From: Bathymodiolus japonicus methanotrophic gill symbiont | Lineage (GTDB): Bacteria; Pseudomonadota; Gammaproteobacteria; Methylococcales; Methylomonadaceae | Assembly: GCF_019721995.1 (NCBI RefSeq) | Contig: NZ_BLYC01000032.1 | Coordinates: forward strand, 1-34,531 | DNA length: 34,531 nt | Direction: 5' to 3' | Shown: positions 8,631 through 16,165 of the stretch, piece after piece | Numbering within the stretch: position 1 is the stretch's first letter | How the letters are laid out: each line of letters begins with the position of its first letter | Notes under the pieces: generated by a model | Seen by the model: the letters and a program-made list of their open reading frames with translations, nothing else | Databases searched by the model: none | Told to the model about the DNA's origin: nothing | Program-made: the position numbers and the translations under genes

Positions 8631-8957
8631 ATGAAAACACCAGAACATCCTGTGAAATCATCCCTTGATACCTTCGTTATGGAAGATATGGTGCGCGACA
8701 ATATCGCCTGGATGATCCGTGTTGAAGAACGGTTGTTAAAGGACTCAGCAATGGCTGAAGATGCTGTGCAAGAGGCATTTGTTTCTGCATTTCGTGGATT
8801 TGACAGCTTTCAAAACCATTCTACACTAATTACGGCGACAGGAGTCCCGGAATTTCGTGAGGTAGCATGGCGCGCCTGTTCTGCTCCTGATGCAAAGCTT
8901 CCTGATGAAGTACCCGAAGATCTTATCAAAGCAATCCTAAAGGAACGTGATCACTAA
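8631..8957 (+). pseudogene. ECF-type RNA polymerase sigma factor, broken by repeat R1
   Basis: The first 65 codons resemble the start of an extracytoplasmic-function sigma factor: IAWMIRVEERLLKDSAMAED and then AVQEAFVSAFRGFDSF, the region 2 pattern that contacts core RNA polymerase. From 8829 the frame runs into a 50-bp end of repeat R1 (8829-8878), which is translated as a foreign stretch (ITATGVPEFREVAWRAC). It then continues 25 codons to TAA. The -10 binding half of region 2 and all of region 4 are missing, so even though the frame stays open it cannot be a working sigma factor. The stop codon lies inside the target duplication of the following IS4-family element. Confidence 0.75.
8829..8878 (+). 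repeat. Repeat family R1, terminal fragment
   Basis: These 50 bases are identical to the end of the R1 copy at 29740-29789 and close to the right end of the copy at 11047-11096; the inverse left end is at 10757-10789. Only the end of the element remains, inside the sigma-factor relic. Confidence 0.9.
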
Positions 8958-8961
8958 ATCA

Positions 8962-10484
8962 CATCAGTGTTCCCATTGAAAGAAGAAGTACCTAAACAAA
9001 GCAGCCTATAACCTACCTGAAGGTAGCACCACTCGAATATTTCCATCTTTTTGATTTTAATCACTTATAACAGCAAATAGACACTCTGTAGGCACCGTAA
9101 AAAAACAACAAATAATTTCAAATAAAGCTTGCAATTACCGAAAAAAATTTCCGTTTTAATCACCTCATAAACGGATATCACCCATGCTTAAAGACCTACC
9201 ACTCTCTGAACATATTCACCAACACTGCAATGAAAGTATGGAACGTGCCCTGTTAGCAGAGCGTCATCCTTTGTGGGCTCGTTCATGCCCAGAGTTGAAG
9301 GATATCGACTTTATTCGCCTTGGGTTATTACGCTGTATCAGTGTAGTCGATAGTGGTCGCCATTTCCTCCAAACCAATGAACAGATTTATGGCCAGCTGC
9401 TTCCCCACTCAACGTATTTTAAATCACTGAAGTCGCATAGACGAACAAGTATGCTTGAGGCATTTGAACAGCAGAGCTACCATCTTCACTCTGAAACACT
9501 GCTATCGCAAGACATTGATTATCTTAAAGCATTACCGGAACTTGACGAATACACCATAGAAGCAGCGGATGGACATTTTATTGATCATGCCTGCCGTACT
9601 GAAAAAAACAGCAAGGGGAAAGTTTATGCGGCCGGGGGGATTTACGCGTTGAATCTCAGAAGTGGGTTGCTCAGATTTCTTTGTCTGGTGACAAACGGAA
9701 CTCAGAGGCATCAAGAAATACCTGTGTTACGAGATCATATTGAAAAGCAAAACAAGGGAAATAACAGCTCTCAGAAACATCTCTATGTCTACGATAAAGC
9801 CGTCACCGACTTTGTCTGGTGGGATCGGCAGAAACTACATGCTAATTACATGATTTCAATGCTAAAAGAAAATTCAATTGCGACTCTGGTTGAGTCTATC
9901 CCTTTTGACTCCCAGCATGAGATCAATACAGGGGTTGAAGCATACAGTGTGTACGAAAACAAGGGCATCAAATTTAACGTGGTGGATTACCGTGATCCAG
10001 AAACCGGAAAACTTCACCGGTTTGTGACAACCTTGCCAATGACTATTAACCCTGGAACCATTGCCATGCTGTATTTCAAGCGATGGACGATTGAAAAGAC
10101 ATTCAATAACACTAAAAGTAATTTCAAGGAAACTAAAGCTTGGTCTTCCAATACCCGCTCACTTGAAAATCAAATGCGCCTGACTGCAATGAGCTATAAT
10201 TTAATGCGCGTGTTTGAAGAGATTTCAAAAACACAACAGCCAGAATTGATTCATCCATCGGATAAAAAATATAGCGAGGCTCTGGAGATAAGGCAACAAC
10301 AGGCCCAAAAACGAGATCGTTTTGTGAATCCATTATTTTTCCAGGCAAGAATATCTCGTATCAGCTCGTATACCATTCGGGCAGTTCAAAACGCAATAAT
10401 AACAGGAATGTCTTTACAGTGCTTTATGAGCTCTCTTGTGGCGAGGTTAGTTTCACGGCCTCAATTGATAGGGGAACACTGATG
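8962..10484 (+). mobile_element. Complete IS4-family insertion sequence, copy B
   Basis: The element is 1523 bp with matching ends catcagtgttccc (8962-8974) and gggaacactgatg (10472-10484). It is flanked by the exact 8-bp direct repeat ctaaatca (8954-8961 and 10485-10492), a target-site duplication, so this is a single clean insertion. It carries one transposase gene. Compared with copy C it lacks 11 bases in the leader just before the gene (around 9145), where a short AT repeat could have slipped. It landed at the stop codon of the sigma-factor relic. Confidence 0.95.
9184..10482 (+). CDS. IS4-family transposase, full length
   Basis: The 432-aa DDE transposase cuts and rejoins the ends of its own element. 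Key features are the first catalytic region EAADGHFIDHAC (about residues 125-136), a second VYDKAVTDFVWWD, and the IS4-family YREK signature in YFKRWTIEKTFNNTK (Tyr, Arg, Glu, Lys spaced 2-3-6). ATG 9184 follows a short leader. The stop codon overlaps the right inverted end. It is nearly identical to the copy at 32927-34225, with only a few amino-acid differences, suggesting recent spread. Confidence 0.95.
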   Translation: MLKDLPLSEHIHQHCNESMERALLAERHPLWARSCPELKDIDFIRLGLLRCISVVDSGRHFLQTNEQIYGQLLPHSTYFKSLKSHRRTSMLEAFEQQSYHLHSETLLSQDIDYLKALPELDEYTIEAADGHFIDHACRTEKNSKGKVYAAGGIYALNLRSGLLRFLCLVTNGTQRHQEIPVLRDHIEKQNKGNNSSQKHLYVYDKAVTDFVWWDRQKLHANYMISMLKENSIATLVESIPFDSQHEINTGVEAYSVYENKGIKFNVVDYRDPETGKLHRFVTTLPMTINPGTIAMLYFKRWTIEKTFNNTKSNFKETKAWSSNTRSLENQMRLTAMSYNLMRVFEEISKTQQPELIHPSDKKYSEALEIRQQQAQKRDRFVNPLFFQARISRISSYTIRAVQNAIITGMSLQCFMSSLVARLVSRPQLIGEH

Positions 10485-10492
10485 CTAAATCA

Positions 10493-10685
10493 TCCGAATG
10501 TTCAGCAGTCTACATATCAAAAAATAGGCTTTGGCCTACGAAACTGACAACTCGTGTGGACTAAAGCCTACTCCCCATCGCTAAAAACTTTTCATTGTCA
10601 CTGTAACCTTATCGAATATTCAGGCATCTAACGGTTAACTAAAACCCACTGGACTACTAATCCAGCAATACCAGGAGATATCCAT
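10493..10685. other. Remnant intergenic DNA after IS copy B
   Basis: No gene is visible. An 8-bp inverted pair, taggcttt (10525-10532) and aaagccta (10563-10570), could be a REP-like or terminator relic of the sigma-factor operon. A ribosome-binding-like aggagatat precedes the short frame at 10686. Confidence 0.35.
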
Positions 10686-10793
10686 ATGAATATTAAAGCA
10701 GGCATGTTATCAGGCTTTTTCGCCACCATAGTATTATCCACTGAAGTTTCCCAATACAGGCGCGCCATGCTACCTCACGAAATTCCGGGGTAA
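10686..10793 (+). pseudogene. Truncated start of a hydrophobic-leader protein
   Basis: ATG 10686 with a good aggag site upstream begins MNIKAGMLSGFFATIVLS, a short hydrophobic N-terminus like a signal or first membrane helix. After about 23 codons it enters repeat R1 at 10757 and ends at TAA 10791. What followed originally is unknown. It may have been the next gene after the sigma factor, since both lie on the same strand either side of IS copy B. Confidence 0.45.
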
Positions 10794-11096
10794 CTACTCA
10801 GCGTACGCTTAAAATCAGGGAAACGGAGCCTAAGCGGAGTGATGATTTTTAGTCTCTGGTAGGCGACAGGGCAATTCGCTGATCCGAAGTGCGCTAGTAG
10901 CGCGCGAGGGAGGCAAGAATTGCATTCCGAATAGCCGTCCAGCCATTTGAGGTAGACTTAACTGAGCAGGGTTTTGTGCGTAGTTGAGTAGTTGAGACGG
11001 ACGCAGGGCGACCAGGGCATCTCCCATTCGCTGCGTAGGCGAATGAATGTTGGTGACAGGAGTCCCAGAATGTTGTGAGGTAGCATGGCGGGCCTG
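10757..11096. repeat. Repeat family R1, complete MITE-like copy (340 bp)
   Basis: The left end begins caggcgcgccatgctacctc and the right end (to 11096) is its near-perfect inverse over about 30 bases (gaggtagcatggcgggcctg). The bases aata lie on both sides (10753-10756, 11097-11100), a possible 4-bp target duplication, though chance is not excluded in AT-rich DNA. The interior carries gtaactactcagcg at 10790, an R2-like module at 10804-10856, and a GC-rich core with a gcgctagtagcgcgc hairpin shared with 29570-29789. No transposase is inside, so it would depend on an enzyme encoded elsewhere. A minus-strand open frame here (10830-11027) is not taken as a gene. Confidence 0.75.
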
Positions 11097-11341
11097 AATA
11101 ATTAAAAAAGTTCTTGACAGGGTTTTAGTCTGGTTTTTGTGATTTTTAGTAAACTGCCCAACAGTCGATTAATCCACGCTTTATTGCTTCTATCGCTATA
11201 GTCATCACAAAATGTCCCCTTAAACATCTACGACCTCGAAGAACTTTTTTATTCGCCTTACAATCGCTTAAAACAAGGAAAATTCGGGATTTAAAACCCA
11301 TGAGATAATAAGCCTGTCCTTAAAGCAATACAGGTTACCCT

Positions 11342-13022
11342 TTGAAAATAGACTTCATCGATGTTGATTCCGCAATCAGTCATGCCAAACAGTTACTTGA
11401 AACTGAGCGTGATATATCGCCTGCGCTAAAATCAGCACTGGAAGTGATTCTATTATTAGTCACGGTATTACTCAATCGAGTGACACTGAACAGCAAAAAT
11501 AGCAGTAAACCACCTGCAAGTGATCCCAACCGTAAAAAAGGGAATCGAAAAAAATCAGATAAGCCTTCTGGCGGACAAAAATCGCATGTCGGCACGACAC
11601 TTCAAAAAATAGATGACCCGGATGAAATCGAGATCATTACCATTGATCGCCGTACCTTGCCAAAAGGGCGATACACGGCAGATGGCTTTGAAACACGCCA
11701 GGTATTCGATATTGATATCTCAAGGGTAGTGACAGAATACCAGGCGCAACGGTTGATAAATGGAAAAGGTCAGTGTTTTATCGCTCCTTTTCCAGATGAG
11801 GTTACTAAGGCTGCGCAATATGGTAATGGGATAAAAGCCCATGTGGTTTATCTTTCGCAATATCAGTTATTGCCCTACAACCGAATACAGGAGTATTTCG
11901 CTGATCAATTAGGTATGCCGATTAGTGAAGGCTCTATCTATAATTTCAATGAACTGGCCTATGAGAAGTTGGCTGGGTTTGAAACTATCAGTAAAGAACA
12001 CTTAGTCGAATCAGCGTGCATTCATGCGGATGAAACAGGCATTAATATTAATGGTAAGCGCCATTGGCTACATGGGGCCTCCAATGTTCAGTGGACACAC
12101 TTCTTTCCCCATGCCAAACGTGGCACAGAGGCAATGAATGACATTGGTATTTTACCCCATTTTCATGGGATTTTATGTCATGATCATTGGAAGCCCTACT
12201 ATAAATATGATTGTACTCATTCGCTTTGTAATGCACATCATTTGAGGGAATTAACGCGCGCCTGGGAGCAGGATAAACAGGAGTGGGCGCTTGAAATGAA
12301 ACGACTACTTGAAAAAATGAATGATGCCGTCAATGAAGCAGGTGGCATGCTACTACATAAAGAAGCAGAAAATCGGGGAGTCGCTATTTTTGCGAAAGCT
12401 TGTTTTGGGCATCCCAGCCCAAGCAAGCAGCAAAAACTTAACGCGACCACTTATGCCTCCGGCGGCCCCGATTCGTCCTCGTCACCTCGTCCCGACCCAA
12501 CAAGGGGTCGGAACATAGGCTCCAAATGACTTGACGCCGTGTCGGATGGCCTTTTATTTTGTCTCCACCTTCGCTAACGCTCAGACTCCGACAAAACAAC
12601 GGCCCTACGGCTATCGCGGACTAAAAATCTTCACTTCGCTAAAGCTCCGTTTCCAGGATTTTCAGCGATGGAAGGTACAATACAGAGAATTACTTGGCAA
12701 AGCGGAGATCGAATGCCCACCACCCGATAAGCCTAAAGAAGTAAAACGGGAGCGAATAAAACGCAGTAAAGCTAGAAACTTACTGGAAAGGCTGATTAAT
12801 TATGAAGAGGATGTCTTGCGCTTCATGACAAATACCTGGGTGCCATTTACCAATAATGCCGCAGAAAATTCGATTCGGATGACCAAGGTTCAACAGAAAA
12901 TATCCGGCTGCTTTCGTAGTACCAAGGGTGCAGAGATATTTTGTCGTGTCAGAGGGTATTTATCAACGTGCCGTAAACAAGGTCTAAGTGCAACTCAGGC
13001 AATGACCTTGGTCTTTGAGTGA
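11342..13022 (+). pseudogene. IS66-family transposase, split by repeat R2
   Basis: The first part (11342-12375, TTG start) has the IS66 layout: a helical N-terminus, NSKNSSKPPASDPNRKK, the first catalytic Asp in CIHADETGINI, and the second in CHDHWKPYYKYD with the zinc-like CNAHHLREL. The 3' part (12668-13022) holds KAEIECPPPD, and the catalytic Glu in NNAAENSIRMTKVQQKISGCF. Between them sits a 292-bp insert. Joining aaaatcg (to 12375) to atggaag (from 12668) restores the frame, but 292 is not a multiple of three and there is a stop at 12527, so no full transposase is made. No small accessory IS66 genes are present, as in single-gene ISBst12-like members. Confidence 0.92.
12376..12667 (+). 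repeat. Repeat family R2, reference copy inside the IS66 transposase
   Basis: The boundaries are defined by restoring the IS66 reading frame: the host gene reads aaaatcg|atggaag across the site. The 292-bp insert starts gggagtcgc and ends gattttcagcg, with at most a 2-bp (cg) target duplication visible. It includes a short inverted pair around the ccgacccaac...gggtcgg stretch. The near-identical reverse copy is at 1-295. It encodes no plausible protein. Confidence 0.85.
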
Positions 13023-13054
13023 AAGTTACCTGAATTTGCTTTATAATTTCATTG

Positions 13055-13081
13055 AACTACTCAGCTTCGCTGAGTAGTTAC
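13055..13081. repeat. Hairpin and possible IS66 right end
   Basis: An 11-bp perfect stem (aactactcagc / gctgagtagtt, loop ttc) is followed by ac. The outer bases cgctgagtagttac (13068-13081) recur at 32418-32431 and, inverted, at 10790-10803. The motif may be the terminal inverted repeat of the IS66 element, but no matching 8-bp target duplication is seen at 10790/13081. It may also act as a terminator. Confidence 0.5.
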
Positions 13082-13159
13082 AGTTGTTTTTCCTTTAGTC
13101 GTTATACGAATCATTCAATAATTCTGCGCACGATTTAATTTCTGCTGATGAAATAGGTT

Positions 13160-13529
13160 AGAGTTGGTCGATAAGCCGGGTTTTGTCTAGGACAGTCATT
13201 CATCTAGGCCATAAGTCACCTTATAGCTCAAGCGATCTACCCAGGAGCCGCGCGAGCCGCGCGTCTGCTCCTCTATTTGATCTTGCTCCAGGTAGGGTTT
13301 GCCATGCCGCTCCTGTTACCAGTCACGCGGTGCGCTCTTACCGCACCATTTCACCCTTACCCAGCCCCTGAATATTAGATTCAGGGGCTGGGCGGTTTAT
13401 TTTCTGCTGCACTTTCCGTAGGCTTTCGCCCCCCAGACGTTATCTGGTACCTTGCCCTGTGGAGCCCGGACTTTCCTCTGTATAAACACTTGAAACCAAG
13501 TTCATACAGCGACTGCCTGACCAACTCTT
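13160..13529 (-). ncRNA. rnpB: RNase P RNA, bacterial type A
   Basis: RNase P RNA is the catalytic RNA that trims the 5' leader from tRNA precursors. Read on the minus strand it begins gagttggtcaggcagtcgc, contains the near-invariant gaggaaagtccgggctcc block, the ggcgaaagcctacgg region and a helix-closing cccagcccctgaat...attcaggggctggg hairpin. It ends with gacaaaacccggcttat, then a segment complementary to the 5' end. The length (about 370 nt) fits the class. The plus-strand open frame 13183-13371 lies entirely in it and is not a gene. Mobile elements flank it within 80 bp on one side and 50 bp on the other. Confidence 0.96.
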
Positions 13530-13534
13530 GCTGT

Positions 13535-13540
13535 ATTATA
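13535..13540 (-). promoter_or_regulatory. Likely -10 box of rnpB
   Basis: On the minus strand TATAAT is followed by acagc and then the start of the RNase P RNA, about 7 bases on, the expected spacing. The DNA duplicated by the upstream IS begins at 13576, roughly 48 bases before the RNA start, so the core promoter is intact but sequence farther upstream has been replaced. Confidence 0.65.
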
Positions 13541-13581
13541 GCTGAATTTTGCAGCTAATAAAGGCTAGCGAATATTTAACA

Positions 13582-15150
13582 ACTGAAGTTTCCTAGTTTT
13601 TAAAGCATAAGAATATAAGCTAATGCTTATTTTTAAGAAATATTAGATATTACTAATATTAATGGCATTCCGTTGACTAAAAGCCTTGAGTTCTTTTTAA
13701 AAACAACAGGTTAATCGTGAATGAGGCCTAGTTTTACTGTATAATGAAAGTTTCTAACACATTGATTATACAAACAAACCGGCCTCATTCATGTTCATTT
13801 TACGCGATACTTTACTTCCGCTTCAAGATCATTTTTCCAAAACCACTTTAGGCCGCGAACGAGCCTCTCTGTTTGTTTACACGATACTGTCTATTATCGT
13901 TCCCTTTACGTCGTCGATGACATCTAATCTTTGGCGTTGCCTTGATACGCTGTTTGGGTTTGAGATCAAGAATAAGCGCGTTTACACTTTCATGGCTTCT
14001 TCAACTTTGCCGTGGGCTGGGCTGTGGAAAACTATCTGGGAGCTGATTCCGTCTCCTGAAACAGATGGGCGCATATTGGTTGCACTGGATGACTCCATTA
14101 TCACTAAAGTAGGCAAAAATATCTTCGGCTGTGAAGCCATTTTTGACCTCGCGGCCAAATCGAATCAAAGCAAATATCCATGGGCACAAAATATTGTGTC
14201 GGTAGGGTTGCTGAAACAGGTCAAAGGTCGCTGGGCGTGCTTATTTTTAGATTTCCGATTTTATCTGCCCTTAAAAACAATTCAGGCAAAAAAAGAAACC
14301 GCCACGATAAGAGGGGAAGTAGTTCCTTTCCAGACCAAGATGACTCAGGCGGCTCAAATGCTGATTGCAATTGCAGAACATTTTTCCACCGCTCCGATAT
14401 TGACAGTCACTGATAGCTGGTTTGGCAACAATGGCCTATGGAAGCCGGTTTACAAAGCTATCGGAAGCCGGTTTAATATTCTCTCTAGGTTAAGGTGCAA
14501 TAATGTACTGTACGATCGTCCAGAAAAAAGAAAACCCAAGCAGAGGGGGCGGAATAAAAAGTACGGGCAGCGTCTGAGGTCAGCCACAGACATGGCAAAA
14601 ACAGTACAACAAAAGGCCCGATCGTATACCGTGAATCTCTATGGAAAACAGCGTGAAGTCAGGGCTTATAGTCGCGTTGTCATGCTGACAACATTGAAAC
14701 GACCCGTTCAGGTTGTCTGGGTGTTTCGTCGCACACAGTGGATTGCTTTGTTTACGACCGATCTAAGTTTATCCGTCACACAGATTATTGAGTATTATGG
14801 TGCGCGATGGAAAATCGAATCCGAGTTCAAAGAGCTCAAGCAAGACATAGGGAGTCAGAAAAGTCAGTGTCGAAATGCGCAGGCAGTGACCAACCATTTG
14901 AACTTCTGTATGATGGCAACAACGCTGACGTGGATTTACGCGGATCGTTTAAAAACCGATCCGGAACGTCGGCACAAAGTGAAGGGGCGAGCCAGTTTCG
15001 CCTTTTCAGATATCCGCCGCATCATTGCCGAAGCGGCTTTGGATCCGGATTTTGAAAGGGTTTGCCCCAAATACAGCAGCTCCCCTGTAAATTCGGTGGT
15101 AGCCGTTTTATTGCGAATGGTTCCTTGATGAATTTCTAAGAAACTTCAGT
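13582..15150 (+). mobile_element. Complete DDE insertion sequence between rnpB and rsmI
   Basis: The 1569-bp element has 11-bp perfect inverted ends actgaagtttc (13582-13592) and gaaacttcagt (15140-15150), with the 6-bp direct repeat ttaaca on both sides (13576-13581, 15151-15156). It holds a single transposase gene preceded by a tataat-like box near 13739. This element is unrelated to the 1.5-kb IS4-family copies apart from sharing the DDE/YREK fold. Confidence 0.9.
13791..15128 (+). CDS. DDE transposase, IS4 superfamily (IS4/IS701-like)
   Basis: The 445-aa transposase has an N-terminal DNA-binding part, then a first catalytic Asp in ILVALDDSIITKVGKN (about residue 103), a second in LTVTDSWFG (about 205), and the third in YGARWKIESEFKELK (about 336-350), where Tyr, Arg, Glu and Lys follow the YREK spacing. 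The product appears complete and the ends of the element are intact, so it may be active. Exact family placement within the IS4 superfamily is uncertain without a database search. Confidence 0.88.
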   Translation: MFILRDTLLPLQDHFSKTTLGRERASLFVYTILSIIVPFTSSMTSNLWRCLDTLFGFEIKNKRVYTFMASSTLPWAGLWKTIWELIPSPETDGRILVALDDSIITKVGKNIFGCEAIFDLAAKSNQSKYPWAQNIVSVGLLKQVKGRWACLFLDFRFYLPLKTIQAKKETATIRGEVVPFQTKMTQAAQMLIAIAEHFSTAPILTVTDSWFGNNGLWKPVYKAIGSRFNILSRLRCNNVLYDRPEKRKPKQRGRNKKYGQRLRSATDMAKTVQQKARSYTVNLYGKQREVRAYSRVVMLTTLKRPVQVVWVFRRTQWIALFTTDLSLSVTQIIEYYGARWKIESEFKELKQDIGSQKSQCRNAQAVTNHLNFCMMATTLTWIYADRLKTDPERRHKVKGRASFAFSDIRRIIAEAALDPDFERVCPKYSSSPVNSVVAVLLRMVP

Positions 15151-15215
15151 TTAACAATTAACTGTAGTCAAAATAGGATGCAGAGTTTTATACGTAATTA
15201 AAGATGGCAACACTG

Positions 15216-16076
15216 CTATTGTTCTTGCGCAGCTGATAACTCTAGTGCAGCCTGATAGAGGAGTTTTTTGCGCGCGCCGGTAATCTCGACAGCAATTTTT
15301 ACGGCTGTTTTAATAGAGCATTCTGCTAGCAGTACTTGCAGAGTATTAAGCTGTTGTTCACTCAATACAGCAGGATTTTTATCGGGTTTAACGCCTGAAA
15401 CCATAACGACTAACTCACCGCGCTGCATATTACTGTCTTGGGAAAATAATGTGAGCATGTCTGCAATGCTTGATTTTATAATGGTTTCATGTAATTTTGT
15501 GATTTCACGGGCGACGGCTATTTCCTGGCTGGCAGGCAATACGCTGGCCAGGTCATTAAGACACGCAGCTATGCGGTGGCAGGATTCGTAGAATACCCAG
15601 GTTGCAGTATTGTTTTTCTGTTGTTTGAATAGGCTGATTCGTGCGTTAGTGGTGCGGGGTAAAAAGCCTAAAAAAGAAAATTGTGTGACAGCGAGCCCCG
15701 ATGCTGATAAAGCGGCTATTAAGGCACATGCCCCGGGTATTGGTGAAACTGAAATACCTGCTGTCTGTGCTAAAGCGACAACGGGCATGCCTGGGTCGCT
15801 GATCATTGGGGTGCCGGCATCTGAAATAATCGCAATAGAGAGCCCTTGCTGAATTTGCTGGATTAACTCGGCGGCTTTTTGTTGCTCGTTGTGTTGATGA
15901 AGTGCGATGCAATGTGTTGTAATGCCGTGGTGCTGTAGTAAGGTGCGCGCATGTCGGGTATCTTCTGCGCAGACTAGGTCGACCTGCTGCAATGTTTCGA
16001 TAGCTCTGAGGCTAAAGTCGGCTAAATTTCCGATAGGGGTCGCAACAACATATAATTTGCCATGTTGATTGGGCAT
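15216..16076 (-). CDS. rsmI: 16S rRNA 2'-O-ribose C1402 methyltransferase RsmI
   Basis: RsmI uses S-adenosylmethionine to methylate the 2'-OH of C1402 in 16S rRNA, fine-tuning the ribosomal P site. The 286-aa product follows the tetrapyrrole-methylase fold: GKLYVVATPIGNLADFSLRAIE at the start, CAEDTRHARTLLQHHGI, IAIISDAGTPMISDPG, PGACALIAALSASGL and FLGFLPR, with a C-terminal TGARKKLLYQAALEL region. It diverges from lpoA over 89 bp, the usual gammaproteobacterial order, with rnpB beyond it on the same strand, now separated by an IS. Confidence 0.97.
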   Translation of the reverse strand: MPNQHGKLYVVATPIGNLADFSLRAIETLQQVDLVCAEDTRHARTLLQHHGITTHCIALHQHNEQQKAAELIQQIQQGLSIAIISDAGTPMISDPGMPVVALAQTAGISVSPIPGACALIAALSASGLAVTQFSFLGFLPRTTNARISLFKQQKNNTATWVFYESCHRIAACLNDLASVLPASQEIAVAREITKLHETIIKSSIADMLTLFSQDSNMQRGELVVMVSGVKPDKNPAVLSEQQLNTLQVLLAECSIKTAVKIAVEITGARKKLLYQAALELSAAQEQ

Positions 16077-16165
16077 GCTTGAGTCCTGAAGTGGAATGAT
16101 GGCTTAGTAGTATACTTCGAGCAACAGTGCCGAGTGAAAGTATCTTTAAATTGATTGTGGTATTT

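Noticed and set aside
10830-11027. Minus-strand open frame of 65 codons
   Set aside because: It lies within repeat R1; the second R1 copy (29476-29661) gives a different broken frame, so there is no conserved protein.
10790-13081. IS66 element bounded by gtaactactcagcg at both ends
   Set aside because: The flanking 8 bases do not match (attccggg against agttgttt), and the left motif sits inside repeat R1, so I could not support these as the true ends of one insertion.
13183-13371. Plus-strand open frame of 62 codons
   Set aside because: It lies entirely within the RNase P RNA gene on the other strand.
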